64,000 bases of DNA from Paenibacillus periandrae (lineage in GTDB: Bacteria > Bacillota > Bacilli > Paenibacillales > NBRC-103111), in NCBI RefSeq assembly GCF_022458865.1, contig NZ_JAJNMU010000010.1, positions 124,001-188,000 of the forward strand, in the 5' to 3' direction. The notes under the pieces were generated by a model. The model searched no databases. It saw only the letters and a program-made list of their open reading frames with translations, and had not been told where the DNA came from. This document shows positions 1 through 9,820 of this stretch, one piece after another; the first letter of the stretch is position 1; each line of letters starts with the position of its first letter. The position numbers were made by a program, and so were the translations under genes.

Positions 1-1243
1 CGGCTGATGACACCAGAGACAATATATTGCGCTGAGATACATTGGGCAAGGTTACTCTGTTCACTAACGACCAATATCTTCCGCTGACAGGATCATAATG
101 AACCGTGAATTTGGACATATTGCCATGAAAGTCAATGACACTGCCGAACGTCAGATCCGCATCAGGATGTACGGTATTCACATTCAGTATAATAGCTCTT
201 CCATAATCAGGATTGCCCTTGCCTGTATTATAACGGAGCAGGTTGACGAGCCTGCCACCGGGAGCGATTACGATATTCCCTTCCAGCAGCGATGGTCTGC
301 CACCCTCAATGACACCTGGCCATTCATGACTGTATGGAAGAAAAGGAGCTATCGCCCAATTGGCCGGATCCAGCAAATCCGCATCCGCTGGTGCGGATAT
401 GACTCCGGTGGCATGACCACCGAGAGACCATGAACCGTATTCCACCCCGCTCCAAATCCGCCCCTCGTGCTCAACGACAGGCATTGGCGCTTTATGAGGT
501 CCGCCTTCCTCCCTGCTTCCGGCTGGTATCAGCTCCGTTGGCGCAGACCAGGTCGCTCCGCCATCATCAGAGCGGCCTATCAGCAAAGCGCCGTATTCTG
601 TGCTTGTTCCAAGCATGTACAGCGCTCCGCGATGAAGAAACAACTTCCCCCAAAAGCACGGATAAAGATCGCACAGGAACGACCAGCTTTGACCGTCGTC
701 CGTAGATCGAAAAATCTTGCTCAGATTTTGTCCGCCAAGCCCCCAAAAAACATCATGGGAGGCAAGCAGGGTTCCATCCACAAGCTTTACGATGGATGGA
801 CTTGCCGGAGAACGACCCGAGAAGTCATACGTGTAGTCATCGGGATGAATATAATTGACGACAATACCGGGTACCTCTCCGGTTCTCGCCTTTCTTGCCG
901 GGCTTTCCGCCAACTGCTCATTCGAATCCTTTTTGATGGCATGAACGGCAACCTCATAATCTACAGCATGCTCCAGATCGCTAAGTAAAATCGATGTGGC
1001 GTCACCCGGTAGTTGGCGAGTTTGAATTTCTGTCCGTTCTTCCCCTGCCGTCAGCTTGACCTCGTAAACAAATTCACCGGAATTGCATGATCCTTCATAC
1101 TGCCAATCCAACTGCAGCTGCCGGTTTCCCGGAGCCAGCCGTACTATGTTTAACTCACTATATGGGGCTCCATAGCCCTTGGAAGCGTAGGCGATTCCCT
1201 TGGCTGTTGAATAGCTCCATGTAGGGTTCTCTTGAACGTTCAT
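1..1243 (-). CDS. partial sialidase-superfamily (BNR/Asp-box) enzyme with fibronectin-III-like N-terminus
   Basis: The minus strand from ATG at 1243 gives an uninterrupted 414-codon frame that leaves the window at the left edge, so the C-terminus is missing. Residues about 28-120 look like a fibronectin-III-type beta domain. From about residue 140 the protein has the strand pattern of a sialidase-type propeller, with two Asp-box motifs, STDDGQSWS (180-188) and SDDGGATWS (225-233). I see no signal peptide or lipobox, so it is probably cytoplasmic and acts on an imported oligosaccharide. AAGGGA lies about ten bases before the start. It follows the binding-protein gene by 75 bases and is the last visible gene of that operon. 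Superfamily membership is fairly sure; the sugar linkage cut is unknown. Confidence 0.8.
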   Translation of the reverse strand, partial: MNVQENPTWSYSTAKGIAYASKGYGAPYSELNIVRLAPGNRQLQLDWQYEGSCNSGEFVYEVKLTAGEERTEIQTRQLPGDATSILLSDLEHAVDYEVAVHAIKKDSNEQLAESPARKARTGEVPGIVVNYIHPDDYTYDFSGRSPASPSIVKLVDGTLLASHDVFWGLGGQNLSKIFRSTDDGQSWSFLCDLYPCFWGKLFLHRGALYMLGTSTEYGALLIGRSDDGGATWSAPTELIPAGSREEGGPHKAPMPVVEHEGRIWSGVEYGSWSLGGHATGVISAPADADLLDPANWAIAPFLPYSHEWPGVIEGGRPSLLEGNIVIAPGGRLVNLLRYNTGKGNPDYGRAIILNVNTVHPDADLTFGSVIDFHGNMSKFTVHYDPVSGRYWSLVNRVTLPNVSQRNILSLVSSA

Positions 1244-1264
1244 CCACCATTCATCCCTTCTTAA

Positions 1265-1287
1265 GGCGGCAGTCTTCAGCTACCGCC
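1265..1287 (-). other. intercistronic hairpin
   Basis: GGCGGTAG and CTGCCGCC pair around a 7-base loop between the binding-protein gene and the sialidase-like gene. On the minus strand only TTAAG follows, so it is a poor terminator. It may protect the upstream mRNA or partly reduce expression of the downstream gene. Confidence 0.45.
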
Positions 1288-1318
1288 CCATTTTTTGCGA
1301 TTTTTTATTGGATTAGAA

Positions 1319-2704
1319 TCACTTTTTATTTTTGGAGGCATCGATGACTTTTTGCTCTTCGACCCATTTATTAATCTTTTCCTGAATGTCTGCCATCTCA
1401 GCTGTCAGATCATACTTTTGACCATGATTAGCCCTTGATATCAGCTCTGCCATCCAGGGACGTATAAGTGAGAACATGATCGGCGGAAACAGCACGTTTT
1501 TGGTATCCTCCACGACCGTTAGCAACTGTTTGGCATAAGGATTATCCTTTTCGCTGACCCAATCGGCATTTTTCCAGGAAGGCAGGTACTTATAGTTATC
1601 ATAGATAGCTTTTTGTCCTTCAGCTCCCGTAATATATTTCAGCACCTGCCATGCCGCTTCCGGATTTTTCGTATCTTTGGCCATCGTATACGTTTGGGCT
1701 GTACCATAGGAGGTTTTTCCGTTCTTGTCCCGTACCCCTTTGGTCACGACATAACGATCCTGCAGCTTGTTTTTGAGGATTTCATCCGTTTTGCTGCACC
1801 ATAAACAAATCGCAACATTGTTCTCGACCTTGCCCCAGTTCTCAAAGCCGCGTCCAATCTCATATCCGGGTGGTAGGCTGGAGTTCATATCGATCAAGGT
1901 TTGCAAGCTCTTTTTAATTTGCGGGGTATTGAAATTCAGTTTACTGTTCCCAAAGTTCGCCCAGTCGGTTTCGCCTAGCTGTACGCCGTTCCCATCTGAG
2001 AAATAATCGAGCATCATGTGACTGCTGCTGCGCGGGTCATAATACATCCCGTAGGTTTGTTTGCCAGTCTTGGGATTGATCCCCGTCAGCTTGGCCGCTT
2101 TTTCCAATATTTCCTGAGCGGTTGGTTTATCGCTGAGCGGTGCCACACCCCAATCATCAAAGATTTGCTTATCATACATAACCGTACTCGTATTAACGAT
2201 TCCAGGTAAGGCCATGACTTTACCATCGGTAGCATTCGTAAAGCGCTCTTTGTCCAGCCATAAAGAATCGTAATAATTTTGCTTCCAATTATCCCGTTTC
2301 AAGTAATCGTCCAGAGGCATCAGAAACCCTTGGTTATAAAAATCGATAGATGAATCCAGAATTAATACATCCACACTTCCACTAAGCAATAGTGATTGAA
2401 ACTTCGCCTTTCTGTTATCCTGCGGAACTTCGATATATTCCACAGTCAGCTTGGGATGTTTGTCTAAAAATGGCTTCAGCATCGTTTTCATCCCTTTGAC
2501 ATTGCTGCCCGTTACCGGATCGATACCGTCATCCACCGGATAACTAAAAACAGCAAACTTGACGACACCGGATAAATTATCCGCGTTTGCTGCGGGACCT
2601 GGAGCCGCACTATTGTCACCCGCCCCACCACCGCAAGCGGTTAAAAATAAAAGCAGTGAGCATATTGTTAGCATCAGTGTCATTTTCCATCTATTCACTC
2701 GCAT
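1319..2704 (-). CDS. sugar ABC transporter substrate-binding lipoprotein
   Basis: A 461-residue extracellular solute-binding protein of the family 1 (MalE/UgpB) type. It begins with a basic signal peptide and a lipobox, FLTAC, so it is anchored to the outer face of the membrane. The ATG at 2704 is chosen because AAGGAG lies seven bases upstream; an ATG 30 bases earlier has no such site. Its two partner permeases lie directly upstream in the operon (2731-4524). No ATPase gene is present, as is usual for such Firmicute importers, which share an MsmX-like ATPase encoded elsewhere. The oligosaccharide bound is not known; a propeller-type hydrolase follows. Confidence 0.93.
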   Translation of the reverse strand: MRVNRWKMTLMLTICSLLLFLTACGGGAGDNSAAPGPAANADNLSGVVKFAVFSYPVDDGIDPVTGSNVKGMKTMLKPFLDKHPKLTVEYIEVPQDNRKAKFQSLLLSGSVDVLILDSSIDFYNQGFLMPLDDYLKRDNWKQNYYDSLWLDKERFTNATDGKVMALPGIVNTSTVMYDKQIFDDWGVAPLSDKPTAQEILEKAAKLTGINPKTGKQTYGMYYDPRSSSHMMLDYFSDGNGVQLGETDWANFGNSKLNFNTPQIKKSLQTLIDMNSSLPPGYEIGRGFENWGKVENNVAICLWCSKTDEILKNKLQDRYVVTKGVRDKNGKTSYGTAQTYTMAKDTKNPEAAWQVLKYITGAEGQKAIYDNYKYLPSWKNADWVSEKDNPYAKQLLTVVEDTKNVLFPPIMFSLIRPWMAELISRANHGQKYDLTAEMADIQEKINKWVEEQKVIDASKNKK

Positions 2705-2730
2705 CGTATCACTCCTTATAAGTGGATGTT

Positions 2731-3618
2731 TCATTGTTTAATACCTGATTGGGCAACGCTTTGAATAATATATTTCTGGAAAAACAGGTATACCAGCAGA
2801 ACAGGAATGATGGACAATACCGTGGAGGCCATATTCAGACCCGGAGGTGATTGTCCGGTTTGTGTGCGTGCGTTAAGCAAAGCGATTCCAATTTGAATCG
2901 TGTACTTGGCCGGATCATTCAGCATAATGAGCGGGAACAAAAAGCTGTTCCATACGTTCAGAAAGGTGAGAATAATCAAGGTAGCGACGATTGGCATGCA
3001 TAAAGCAAAATAGATTCTAGTGAAGCATTGGAACTCCCCCGCGCCGTCGATAATGGCAGCCTCTCTAAGTTCGCCAGGAATGCCGTCCATGAATTGCTTC
3101 GCCAAAAAGGTACCGAATATATTGGCGATGGCCGGCAAATAAAAAGCCCAATAGGTGTTGATGAGCTGCAGCTTCTTAAATAGCATAAACAGCGGGATTA
3201 ATGTCGCTTCACTTGGTATCATCAACGTAGCCAGCACGACCAGCAGTATGATTTTGCCGCCCTTGACGTTCAGCTTTGACAACGCATAACCCGCGAGCAG
3301 CGCTGAAAACGTACTAATGGCAATAACACCAACAGCAATCATAAACGTATTCACATACAATCGCGGCATATGGGTATTGATGATGGCAATTCTAAAATTT
3401 TCGAAACTGAGGTGTTCCGGAATCAACCGAAAGGGAAAAGGAAATTCGAAAATTGCATCCTTGTCAAAGCTAATCGAAAGCATAACAATGAACGGAAATA
3501 GGATCATTACGCCGCCAGCGCATAGGAACAACAGGGTCACAAACCTTCCAAGCCTATCCACTTGTTTCCTCGATTGCAGTACCACCCCGGTTTTTGCTGC
3601 AGTGGACATCAGGGTCAT
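2731..3618 (-). CDS. sugar ABC transporter permease, MalG/UgpE type
   Basis: A 295-residue inner-membrane permease with about six transmembrane segments and the EAA loop (REAAIIDGAGEFQCFTRI) that docks the ATPase. The long periplasmic-side loop after the first segment is typical of the MalG half. The ATG at 3618 is used because GGAG stands nine bases upstream; the ATG at 3627 overlaps that site. It pairs with the MalF-type permease 15 bases upstream and serves the binding protein downstream. Family assignment is firm, substrate is not. Confidence 0.93.
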   Translation of the reverse strand: MTLMSTAAKTGVVLQSRKQVDRLGRFVTLLFLCAGGVMILFPFIVMLSISFDKDAIFEFPFPFRLIPEHLSFENFRIAIINTHMPRLYVNTFMIAVGVIAISTFSALLAGYALSKLNVKGGKIILLVVLATLMIPSEATLIPLFMLFKKLQLINTYWAFYLPAIANIFGTFLAKQFMDGIPGELREAAIIDGAGEFQCFTRIYFALCMPIVATLIILTFLNVWNSFLFPLIMLNDPAKYTIQIGIALLNARTQTGQSPPGLNMASTVLSIIPVLLVYLFFQKYIIQSVAQSGIKQ

Positions 3619-3633
3619 ATGTCTCATCTCCGG

Positions 3634-4524
3634 TTAATTCTTATTTTGAAACGCTTTAAAGTTAAAAAGGGTAAACAGCAAAATAATAATGAAAATCACA
3701 TAGGATGCAGCAGCCGCCTTGCCAAACTCATAGGTGTAAAAGCCGTATCGGTACACGTACAGCATGAGCGTAAACAACGATCCGCCCGGGTTGCCATCCG
3801 GTCCCCCAATCACGAACACATCGCCGAATCTTTTAAAAGCATTGATCGTACCCATGACGACCATAAAGAAAATGACGGGCTTCATTCCGGGAATTGTAAT
3901 ATAGAACCACTGCTGCAGCCTCTTGGCACCATCCACACTGGCAGCCTCATACAGATCGCGCGGAATGCCTTGAAGTCCTGCCAGCCAGATTAATACGGAA
4001 TAACCCAACCCGTGCCACGTATCCATCAGAATGACGCTAAACTGTGCAAGTCTGGGATCTGCCATCCATCCGAGTGGAGCCACGCCAAACCAGCTTAGCA
4101 CCGAGTTGGCAATCCCTTTTTCCGTCGGATACAGCAGCAGCAGGAATACAATTGAGGCCGCAACCGTTGAAGTCACATTCGGCAAAAAATAAATCGCTTT
4201 GAACAGAATGCTTATCCTGCGGGCGGCGATACCGTTAATCAGTGAAGCGATAATAAAGCTCAGAGGCAATCCCACTCCAAGTCCCATGACACCCATGATT
4301 ATCGTGTTGCTAAGTGCTCGCCAAAAGGTCTTATCGTACCAAATAAATTCATAATTGCTGAACCCTGCCCAAATCCCCCTTACCCCGTTATGGTGATACA
4401 AGCTGATACGGAAAGCCTCTCCTATCGGGTACAAGGAAAAGGTAACGACCCCCAGAATCAGAGGAAGCAAAAACAAATAGCCAACCGTATGTTTATTTAC
4501 TAACAGATTTCTTTTCGGGATCAT
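3634..4524 (-). CDS. sugar ABC transporter permease, MalF/UgpA type
   Basis: A 296-residue permease with six predicted transmembrane segments and an EAA motif (YEAASVDGAKRLQQWFYI). It starts at an ATG preceded by AGGGGGTGA. It is the first of three importer genes (permease, permease, lipoprotein) and lies 100 bases downstream of the YesN-type regulator that probably controls it. No ATP-binding subunit is encoded nearby. Confidence 0.93.
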   Translation of the reverse strand: MIPKRNLLVNKHTVGYLFLLPLILGVVTFSLYPIGEAFRISLYHHNGVRGIWAGFSNYEFIWYDKTFWRALSNTIIMGVMGLGVGLPLSFIIASLINGIAARRISILFKAIYFLPNVTSTVAASIVFLLLLYPTEKGIANSVLSWFGVAPLGWMADPRLAQFSVILMDTWHGLGYSVLIWLAGLQGIPRDLYEAASVDGAKRLQQWFYITIPGMKPVIFFMVVMGTINAFKRFGDVFVIGGPDGNPGGSLFTLMLYVYRYGFYTYEFGKAAAASYVIFIIILLFTLFNFKAFQNKN

Positions 4525-4563
4525 TATCGTTCACCCCCTGTGTATGCTCATCCCTTGCTCTTA

Positions 4564-4588
4564 TTATCCGTAATTTGCACACGGATAA
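4564..4588. promoter_or_regulatory. 8-bp inverted repeat upstream of the importer genes
   Basis: TTATCCGT and ACGGATAA form a perfect inverted repeat with a 9-base spacer in the 100-base gap between the regulator gene and the first permease. It could be a regulator site or a small mRNA hairpin. There is no T-run, so it is not a clear terminator. Confidence 0.4.
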
Positions 4589-4624
4589 ATAGGTGAAATT
4601 CCTATGATTGGTTTGTAATGTTAT

Positions 4625-6247
4625 TCAATTGGGCTGCATTTTCCGATACTCCAACGGGGTAACGCCTACCCTTTTTCTAAACACTTGTCCAAAATATTTG
4701 GCATCGGTATATCCGACCTGGCTGGAAATATCGAATATTTTCAAATCGGATTGCTTTAACAGCTGCTTGGCTTTGTTGATCCGAATATCGGCCAAAAAAT
4801 TCAAAACCGTCTCATTGGTTCTTTCCTTGAATAAATTGGCGAAATAATTGGGTGTCAAATAGACGACGTCGGCTACGTCCTGCAAGGAGATATCCTGCGC
4901 ATACTGCAACTCCATGAACGAAATTGCCTTCTGAACGATCGAAACATGACGCTGCTGCATTTTCTTTTCTATGCTATGGGCCAGATCGTTGACATAATGC
5001 AAAAGCCACATTTCAAGCTGCTCAATGGTTTTCCTTTTCTTAATCTGTTCATCCAAGGCCGTGATTTCCATGATGTTCCCATCTGAAAGATCCCACTCGA
5101 TCAATTGGCGAAGCAGCGCGTAGACCAGCTGTAGACAAATCTTGCGTAAATGATCAGGAGTTGGGGTAAAGTCGTCGACAATAGCGCGCAAAAATTGCCT
5201 TGCATACCCAACTGCTCCGTGTACGTCCCCGATCTTCAAAGCCAGGCACAATCGTTTCTCCAGGTCATACGGGTATACGGTGTGCTCGATTGAAGCCTGG
5301 TATGTGACGTCACCGATATATACGATGCTCTCTTTACCTGAATACAGACGATACTGGACAGCCTCCACCGCTTGCTTGCCGGATTCCGGTATCCATTCAG
5401 GTTCATCGTAGATGCCGCCAATACCGATTGAAACCGACACCTTGTAATACGTTTGGATATAATATTTTATTTTTCTTGCTACCGCTTGCAGCAGCTCCAA
5501 GTAATGTTTGCTTTCCATAGGCTCCGCTCGGCTAACGATTACAATGAGCTGGTTATCGTAATTTTCGACGATCTCGGCGTATAATTGTTCCCGGAGCAGC
5601 TCTTCTACAATGTTACGAAAAGCAAATAATAAGAGCTGCTTATCACGAATACGGGCACTCTGTGCTACAGCCTCCTCATCATCGATCTCTACAACCAGGC
5701 ATGCAAATAAATGGCTGCCGATGGAAAAATCCAGGTAGCCACATCTGTTTCTTATATCCAATAAAGACATTTGACCGGAAAGCAGGTAGCGCAAATATCT
5801 TTCCTTGAGCACAGGGATGCTTTGCAGCAGCTGCTGCTTTATTTGCACAACGTCCTTCACCTGGCTCCTTTCTTGCTCCAGGCTGTGCGTTGCCTTTTGG
5901 ATGATAGCGAATAACTCTTCAATTGTGCTCGGCTTCAACAAATAATCAAAGGCACCATTGCGAATCGCTGTCTGCACATAGGGAAAATTATCATAGCCGC
6001 TTAACAAAATCACCTTCGCATGCGGTACGATGCACAGCGCTTTTTCCGTTAACTCCAAACCGTTCATATGAGGCATCAATACATCGGAAATGATCAAATC
6101 CGGCTTCTTGTCCATGATCAACTCCATCGCTTCGACACCGTCTTCGGCCTCACCAACAATCTCAATCTGATGCTTGGACCAATCCATACTCATTTTCAGA
6201 CCATTTCTCACGCGTTCCGAATCGTCCACCAGAATCATTTTATACAT
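4625..6247 (-). CDS. YesN-type response regulator with AraC DNA-binding domain
   Basis: A 540-residue regulator. Residues about 1-120 are a receiver domain with the phosphoacceptor Asp in IISDVLMPHMNG and the conserved Lys in LLKPS. A long poorly conserved middle region follows, then a C-terminal AraC/XylS double helix-turn-helix (about 435-535), ending in the typical VGVTPLEYRK pattern. The frame is open further upstream, but the start at 6247 is clear: AGGGGG lies eight bases before it, and it overlaps the last eight bases of the kinase gene. It should be phosphorylated by that kinase and activate the downstream importer genes. Confidence 0.95.
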   Translation of the reverse strand: MYKMILVDDSERVRNGLKMSMDWSKHQIEIVGEAEDGVEAMELIMDKKPDLIISDVLMPHMNGLELTEKALCIVPHAKVILLSGYDNFPYVQTAIRNGAFDYLLKPSTIEELFAIIQKATHSLEQERSQVKDVVQIKQQLLQSIPVLKERYLRYLLSGQMSLLDIRNRCGYLDFSIGSHLFACLVVEIDDEEAVAQSARIRDKQLLLFAFRNIVEELLREQLYAEIVENYDNQLIVIVSRAEPMESKHYLELLQAVARKIKYYIQTYYKVSVSIGIGGIYDEPEWIPESGKQAVEAVQYRLYSGKESIVYIGDVTYQASIEHTVYPYDLEKRLCLALKIGDVHGAVGYARQFLRAIVDDFTPTPDHLRKICLQLVYALLRQLIEWDLSDGNIMEITALDEQIKKRKTIEQLEMWLLHYVNDLAHSIEKKMQQRHVSIVQKAISFMELQYAQDISLQDVADVVYLTPNYFANLFKERTNETVLNFLADIRINKAKQLLKQSDLKIFDISSQVGYTDAKYFGQVFRKRVGVTPLEYRKMQPN

Positions 6248-8021
6248 CGATATATCCCCCTGGAAGTATGATTTGTATGTGGGACCCTTCATCTCTCCGA
6301 CTTTCGAAGTGTAAGCCGTATCCTTCTCCATAAGCCAAATGAATCCGTTCGTTAATGTTATAGATGCCATAACCTCCGTCTTGCGAAGGCGGCTCGAGAA
6401 GCGCTTCAATTTGTTCCAGATCCATACCGATTCCGTTATCGATAACCTCCAGCAGGATGAACTGACCTTCCCTTTTGGCTGCAATTTTAATCGTCCCACG
6501 TTTATTTTTTAACGGTTTGATACCATGCAGCAGCGCGTTTTCCACCAATGGCTGCAAAATGAGCTTGATGCACGCTTCCTCCAGTACATGGGGATCAGCT
6601 TCGATCGCATACTCAAATTTATTTTTGAACTGCAGCTTCTGAATCGTCAGGTAGTGCTCGATCGTTTCCAATTCCTTGGCAATGGTTGTCATTTCGCTGC
6701 CTTTATTGAGAATAAGCCGGAAAAATTGAGCAAACGCCGTTGTCATTTCCGCAATTTCATCATATTCCTTTGTTTTGGTCATCCAATATATAGAATCCAT
6801 CGTATTATACAAAATGTGCGGATTAATTTGAGATTGCAAAGCCCGCAGCTCCGCTTCTCTGATTTTCTTTTCATCATCCCGCACTTTGTGGATCAAGGTC
6901 CCGATTTCTTCCGTCATTTCATTGAAGCTCTCCGATATTTCCCCAAATTCCTCCTGCGTTCCCAGATGAACCTTGGTGTGAATGTCCCCATCCCTTACTT
7001 TTTTAATGTGCCGAATTAATTTCATGAGCGGTCGGGTAATGCTGGATGAAATGAATACGGACAATACAATCGATAACGCCACCGTAATAAGTATAATCAT
7101 TACAATCGTGCCTTTGGCTAGCTCAATATGCTTGTAGACAATAGACTGCGGAATCATCGTAACGAGCTTCCAGCCCGTATATTGCGATGTAAAATAATGT
7201 ACCGAATACATCGTTCCTTGCAGCGTAATCAGTGAGCTTCCATTGGACGAGCCGGTAATCATCCTCCATACATCAGGATCTGCCTTGGTAGAGACCAGGT
7301 CCTTGTTAACATGAGAAATAATGAATCCATTCTCGTCAACTATATACGTAATCGCTTTCATATCCGTAAGAATATTTTTGAAGCTGTCGAATATAAAGCT
7401 TTCCCGGACACCAATCAGCATAAGTCCCCAGTCTTTAAGGGCTAACAACCCCAATGTTTTTCGCGCATTATAAATCACCTTGGGTCCTGAATCGCGGTTG
7501 GAGAATATGTCCTTATTGGCAAACAGCCACAAGGGCTTGCCCTTGGCAGCATACGACTGTTGATAAATGGCCGTTTGTTCAAGCTCCTCCCTTGTCCGAT
7601 TGGCAAAGGACGTATTCACGAATAAATTCAGGCCGTATTGGCCAAAAAAACTTACGGATTGAATCTGTTCAGAGCGCCCCCCAAAAATACTCGGATACAC
7701 AGTTTCATAAAATATTTTTTCATAATTAGCTCTGGCCGTGTCGGTTGAGGCATCGGATTCCATAATGATCTGCAGCTCTTTGTTCGATACGATGTTTACA
7801 TACAATTCGTCAATATCCTTGAGCTTGTAATCGATATTTTGCATTGTTTGCTTGAGAACCTCTTGGACGGATTGACCCACTTCATTAACGATGGTTTCTT
7901 TTAAAATAAGAAAAAATATCCAGCCGATGATAGACGTGGATATTACAATAAGTAGTACAAAGGATACGATTAATTTGGATTTAAGCCTCATATTACGAAG
8001 TGAACCTGCCATCGTTGCCAC
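6240..8021 (-). CDS. YesM-type sensor histidine kinase
   Basis: A 593-residue membrane kinase. A transmembrane segment near residues 15-37 is followed by a large extracellular Cache-like sensor region, a second transmembrane segment near 300-325, a HAMP linker, a His_kinase domain with the phosphorylated His in QINPHILYN, and an ATPase domain with the GIGMDLEQ and GGYGIYNI nucleotide motifs. The start is a GTG with AGGGGTG just upstream; ATG codons inside have no such site. It overlaps its partner regulator gene by eight bases. It probably senses an extracellular sugar or loaded binding protein. Confidence 0.94.
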   Translation of the reverse strand: MATMAGSLRNMRLKSKLIVSFVLLIVISTSIIGWIFFLILKETIVNEVGQSVQEVLKQTMQNIDYKLKDIDELYVNIVSNKELQIIMESDASTDTARANYEKIFYETVYPSIFGGRSEQIQSVSFFGQYGLNLFVNTSFANRTREELEQTAIYQQSYAAKGKPLWLFANKDIFSNRDSGPKVIYNARKTLGLLALKDWGLMLIGVRESFIFDSFKNILTDMKAITYIVDENGFIISHVNKDLVSTKADPDVWRMITGSSNGSSLITLQGTMYSVHYFTSQYTGWKLVTMIPQSIVYKHIELAKGTIVMIILITVALSIVLSVFISSSITRPLMKLIRHIKKVRDGDIHTKVHLGTQEEFGEISESFNEMTEEIGTLIHKVRDDEKKIREAELRALQSQINPHILYNTMDSIYWMTKTKEYDEIAEMTTAFAQFFRLILNKGSEMTTIAKELETIEHYLTIQKLQFKNKFEYAIEADPHVLEEACIKLILQPLVENALLHGIKPLKNKRGTIKIAAKREGQFILLEVIDNGIGMDLEQIEALLEPPSQDGGYGIYNINERIHLAYGEGYGLHFESRRDEGSHIQIILPGGYIDV

Positions 8022-8050
8022 TTAAATCACCCCTATCTCGTTTCATGCTG

Positions 8051-8803
8051 TCACAGCTTATCCTCGATATGGCTAACCACCTGCTGCAGCTTAACCGCAT
8101 AATTTTGTATTGTGGAATCATCAAACCTGAGGGAGGGACCGGCAATGCTTACCCCGGCAATGACTTCCCGCTTTTTGTTGCGAATCGGCATTCCCATGCA
8201 TTTAATTCCGTATTCATGCTCCATATGATCAATGGAATATCCTCTTGCCCGAATCTGCTGCAAATCCAGTATAAGCGCTTCCTGGCTGGTTATCGTACTA
8301 TCTGTAATGGCGATAAGACCCTTGTCTATGACAGCCTTGATCCTGTCGTCGGGTAAATAAGCGAGCATCGCTTTGCCAATCCCGGTACAATAAAGCGGCG
8401 CCTTAACACCCAGCATGGATCTCGTGGAAAGCTGATTTCGCGGACAGGTAGAATCCAAATAAACGACTTCATTTTCTCTTGGTGTGCCCAGGTACACGGT
8501 TTCATTCGTAAAGTCCGATAGCTCTTGCATCAAAGGCAGCACGATGGTCCTGAAATCAATGTTACTATGAATCACATTGCTGAACTCCAGCAGCTTAAAT
8601 CCAAGCCTGTATTTCCCATTCTCCTGATTTTGCTCCAGATATCCTGCCTTTAAAAAAGTATCTGCGATATTGTGAACATTACTTTTATAAAGTCCCAGCT
8701 TCTCGCTTATTTCTGTAATGCCCAGCTCAGGCGATTGTACCGTGAAGCAATCGAGAATTTTCAGCGCTTTAATTAATGATTTCACTTTTCCTTCATCTGA
8801 CAA
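8051..8803 (-). CDS. IclR-family transcriptional regulator
   Basis: A 250-residue protein with an N-terminal winged helix-turn-helix (about 10-70; ITEISEKLGLYKSNVHNI) and a C-terminal IclR effector domain (about 80-245; GVKAPLYCTGIGKAMLAYL). The start is a TTG codon six bases past the stop of the oxidoreductase gene, so translation is probably coupled. Its likely operator is the GTTCT/AGAAC palindrome set at 9821-9850, before the first gene of this operon. The effector is probably a sugar acid or related catabolite, which is inference. Confidence 0.92.
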   Translation of the reverse strand: MSDEGKVKSLIKALKILDCFTVQSPELGITEISEKLGLYKSNVHNIADTFLKAGYLEQNQENGKYRLGFKLLEFSNVIHSNIDFRTIVLPLMQELSDFTNETVYLGTPRENEVVYLDSTCPRNQLSTRSMLGVKAPLYCTGIGKAMLAYLPDDRIKAVIDKGLIAITDSTITSQEALILDLQQIRARGYSIDHMEHEYGIKCMGMPIRNKKREVIAGVSIAGPSLRFDDSTIQNYAVKLQQVVSHIEDKL

Positions 8804-8809
8804 TTGGGT

Positions 8810-9805
8810 TCAACTCTCTTTCGTTGTATAGCTAGGTAACCGTATAATCCGGCCCTCGGTCGCAGAATGATGTGCCGCAGAGGTCACTTCGAATGTACGG
8901 AAAGCATCGTCATAATCAGATAAGATACGAGAAGTATCCCCCGTTCGCAATGCATGCACAAAAGCCGCATTTTCCAATATGTACGGGTCCGAGCTATTCC
9001 GGTACTCTACCGTTCGGTCACGTCTGATTTCCTTCAGGCTATCCATACGAATTTCCACAACACCAGAGGTCGTGTATACATCCAGGCCTGTATGGTGACC
9101 TCTTGGAAGTATACATGTATTGGATATCGTGGCCACCATCCCGTTCACCAATTTGAGTGTAACGGTGCCCACATCCGGTATATCCATGCCTTCTTGAATT
9201 TCATGTAAACATCGCTTGTTGAAGGCTGCGTACAATTCTTCGACTTCCCCGCATAAATAGCGAATAAGATCAACAATATGCGTGGTCTGTTCGTTGAATT
9301 GCCCTCCAGAGCCGTTCATTCGTCTCCACCATGCAATCTGCGGGAAAGAACTCATAAAGTAACCGAGTGCCATACCCATCGTGCCTTCCAGCAGAAGCTC
9401 GCGCGCTTTGGCTACAGAATCGAGATAACGCCAATTGTAGCCAACTGAAGTAATAAGACGTTTGTCAGCTGCTTGCTTCCGCAGCAGCTCCAAATCCTCG
9501 GTCAACTCGATTCCGAGCGGTTTCTCCACAAAGAAAGGAATGCCACGATCAACCAGGTGCCTTTCAATTTCACCGTGCCCCATCGGTGGTACGCATATGT
9601 AGACAGCATCCAATGTACACGTATCCAGCATTTGTGTCACACTTGTAAACGCTTTCGCATCTGGCCAGCTGCGTGCTGCCCGCTCCACATTTTCCATGTT
9701 TCTGCCGCAAAAGGCTGCGACCGATACACCCTCCATTTGTGAAAGTATACGTTGGTGCTTATCCGCATATCTACCTGTTCCTATAAAACCGATACGAAGT
9801 TTCAT
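8810..9805 (-). CDS. Gfo/Idh/MocA-family oxidoreductase
   Basis: A 331-residue NAD(P)-dependent dehydrogenase of the glucose-fructose oxidoreductase/inositol dehydrogenase family. The Rossmann motif GFIGTGRYADKH is at the N-terminus and the family EKP motif (FVEKPLG) follows at about residue 94. The C-terminal half is the usual alpha/beta substrate domain. AAGGAG lies six bases before the ATG. It is the first gene of a probable eight-gene operon running to the left edge and would oxidise or epimerise a sugar derived from the imported oligosaccharide. The exact substrate is unknown. Confidence 0.93.
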   Translation of the reverse strand: MKLRIGFIGTGRYADKHQRILSQMEGVSVAAFCGRNMENVERAARSWPDAKAFTSVTQMLDTCTLDAVYICVPPMGHGEIERHLVDRGIPFFVEKPLGIELTEDLELLRKQAADKRLITSVGYNWRYLDSVAKARELLLEGTMGMALGYFMSSFPQIAWWRRMNGSGGQFNEQTTHIVDLIRYLCGEVEELYAAFNKRCLHEIQEGMDIPDVGTVTLKLVNGMVATISNTCILPRGHHTGLDVYTTSGVVEIRMDSLKEIRRDRTVEYRNSSDPYILENAAFVHALRTGDTSRILSDYDDAFRTFEVTSAAHHSATEGRIIRLPSYTTKES

Positions 9806-9820
9806 ATCTCTCTCCTTGTC

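Noticed and set aside
739..751. Possible frameshift at the A6/C5 run inside the sialidase-like gene
   Set aside because: A first reading used one base too many. Recounting the plus strand gives five C and six A, and the frame continues without a break.
98..988. Plus-strand open frames of 91 to 173 codons at the left end
   Set aside because: They are antisense shadows of the sialidase-like gene, with no ribosome sites and no family motifs.
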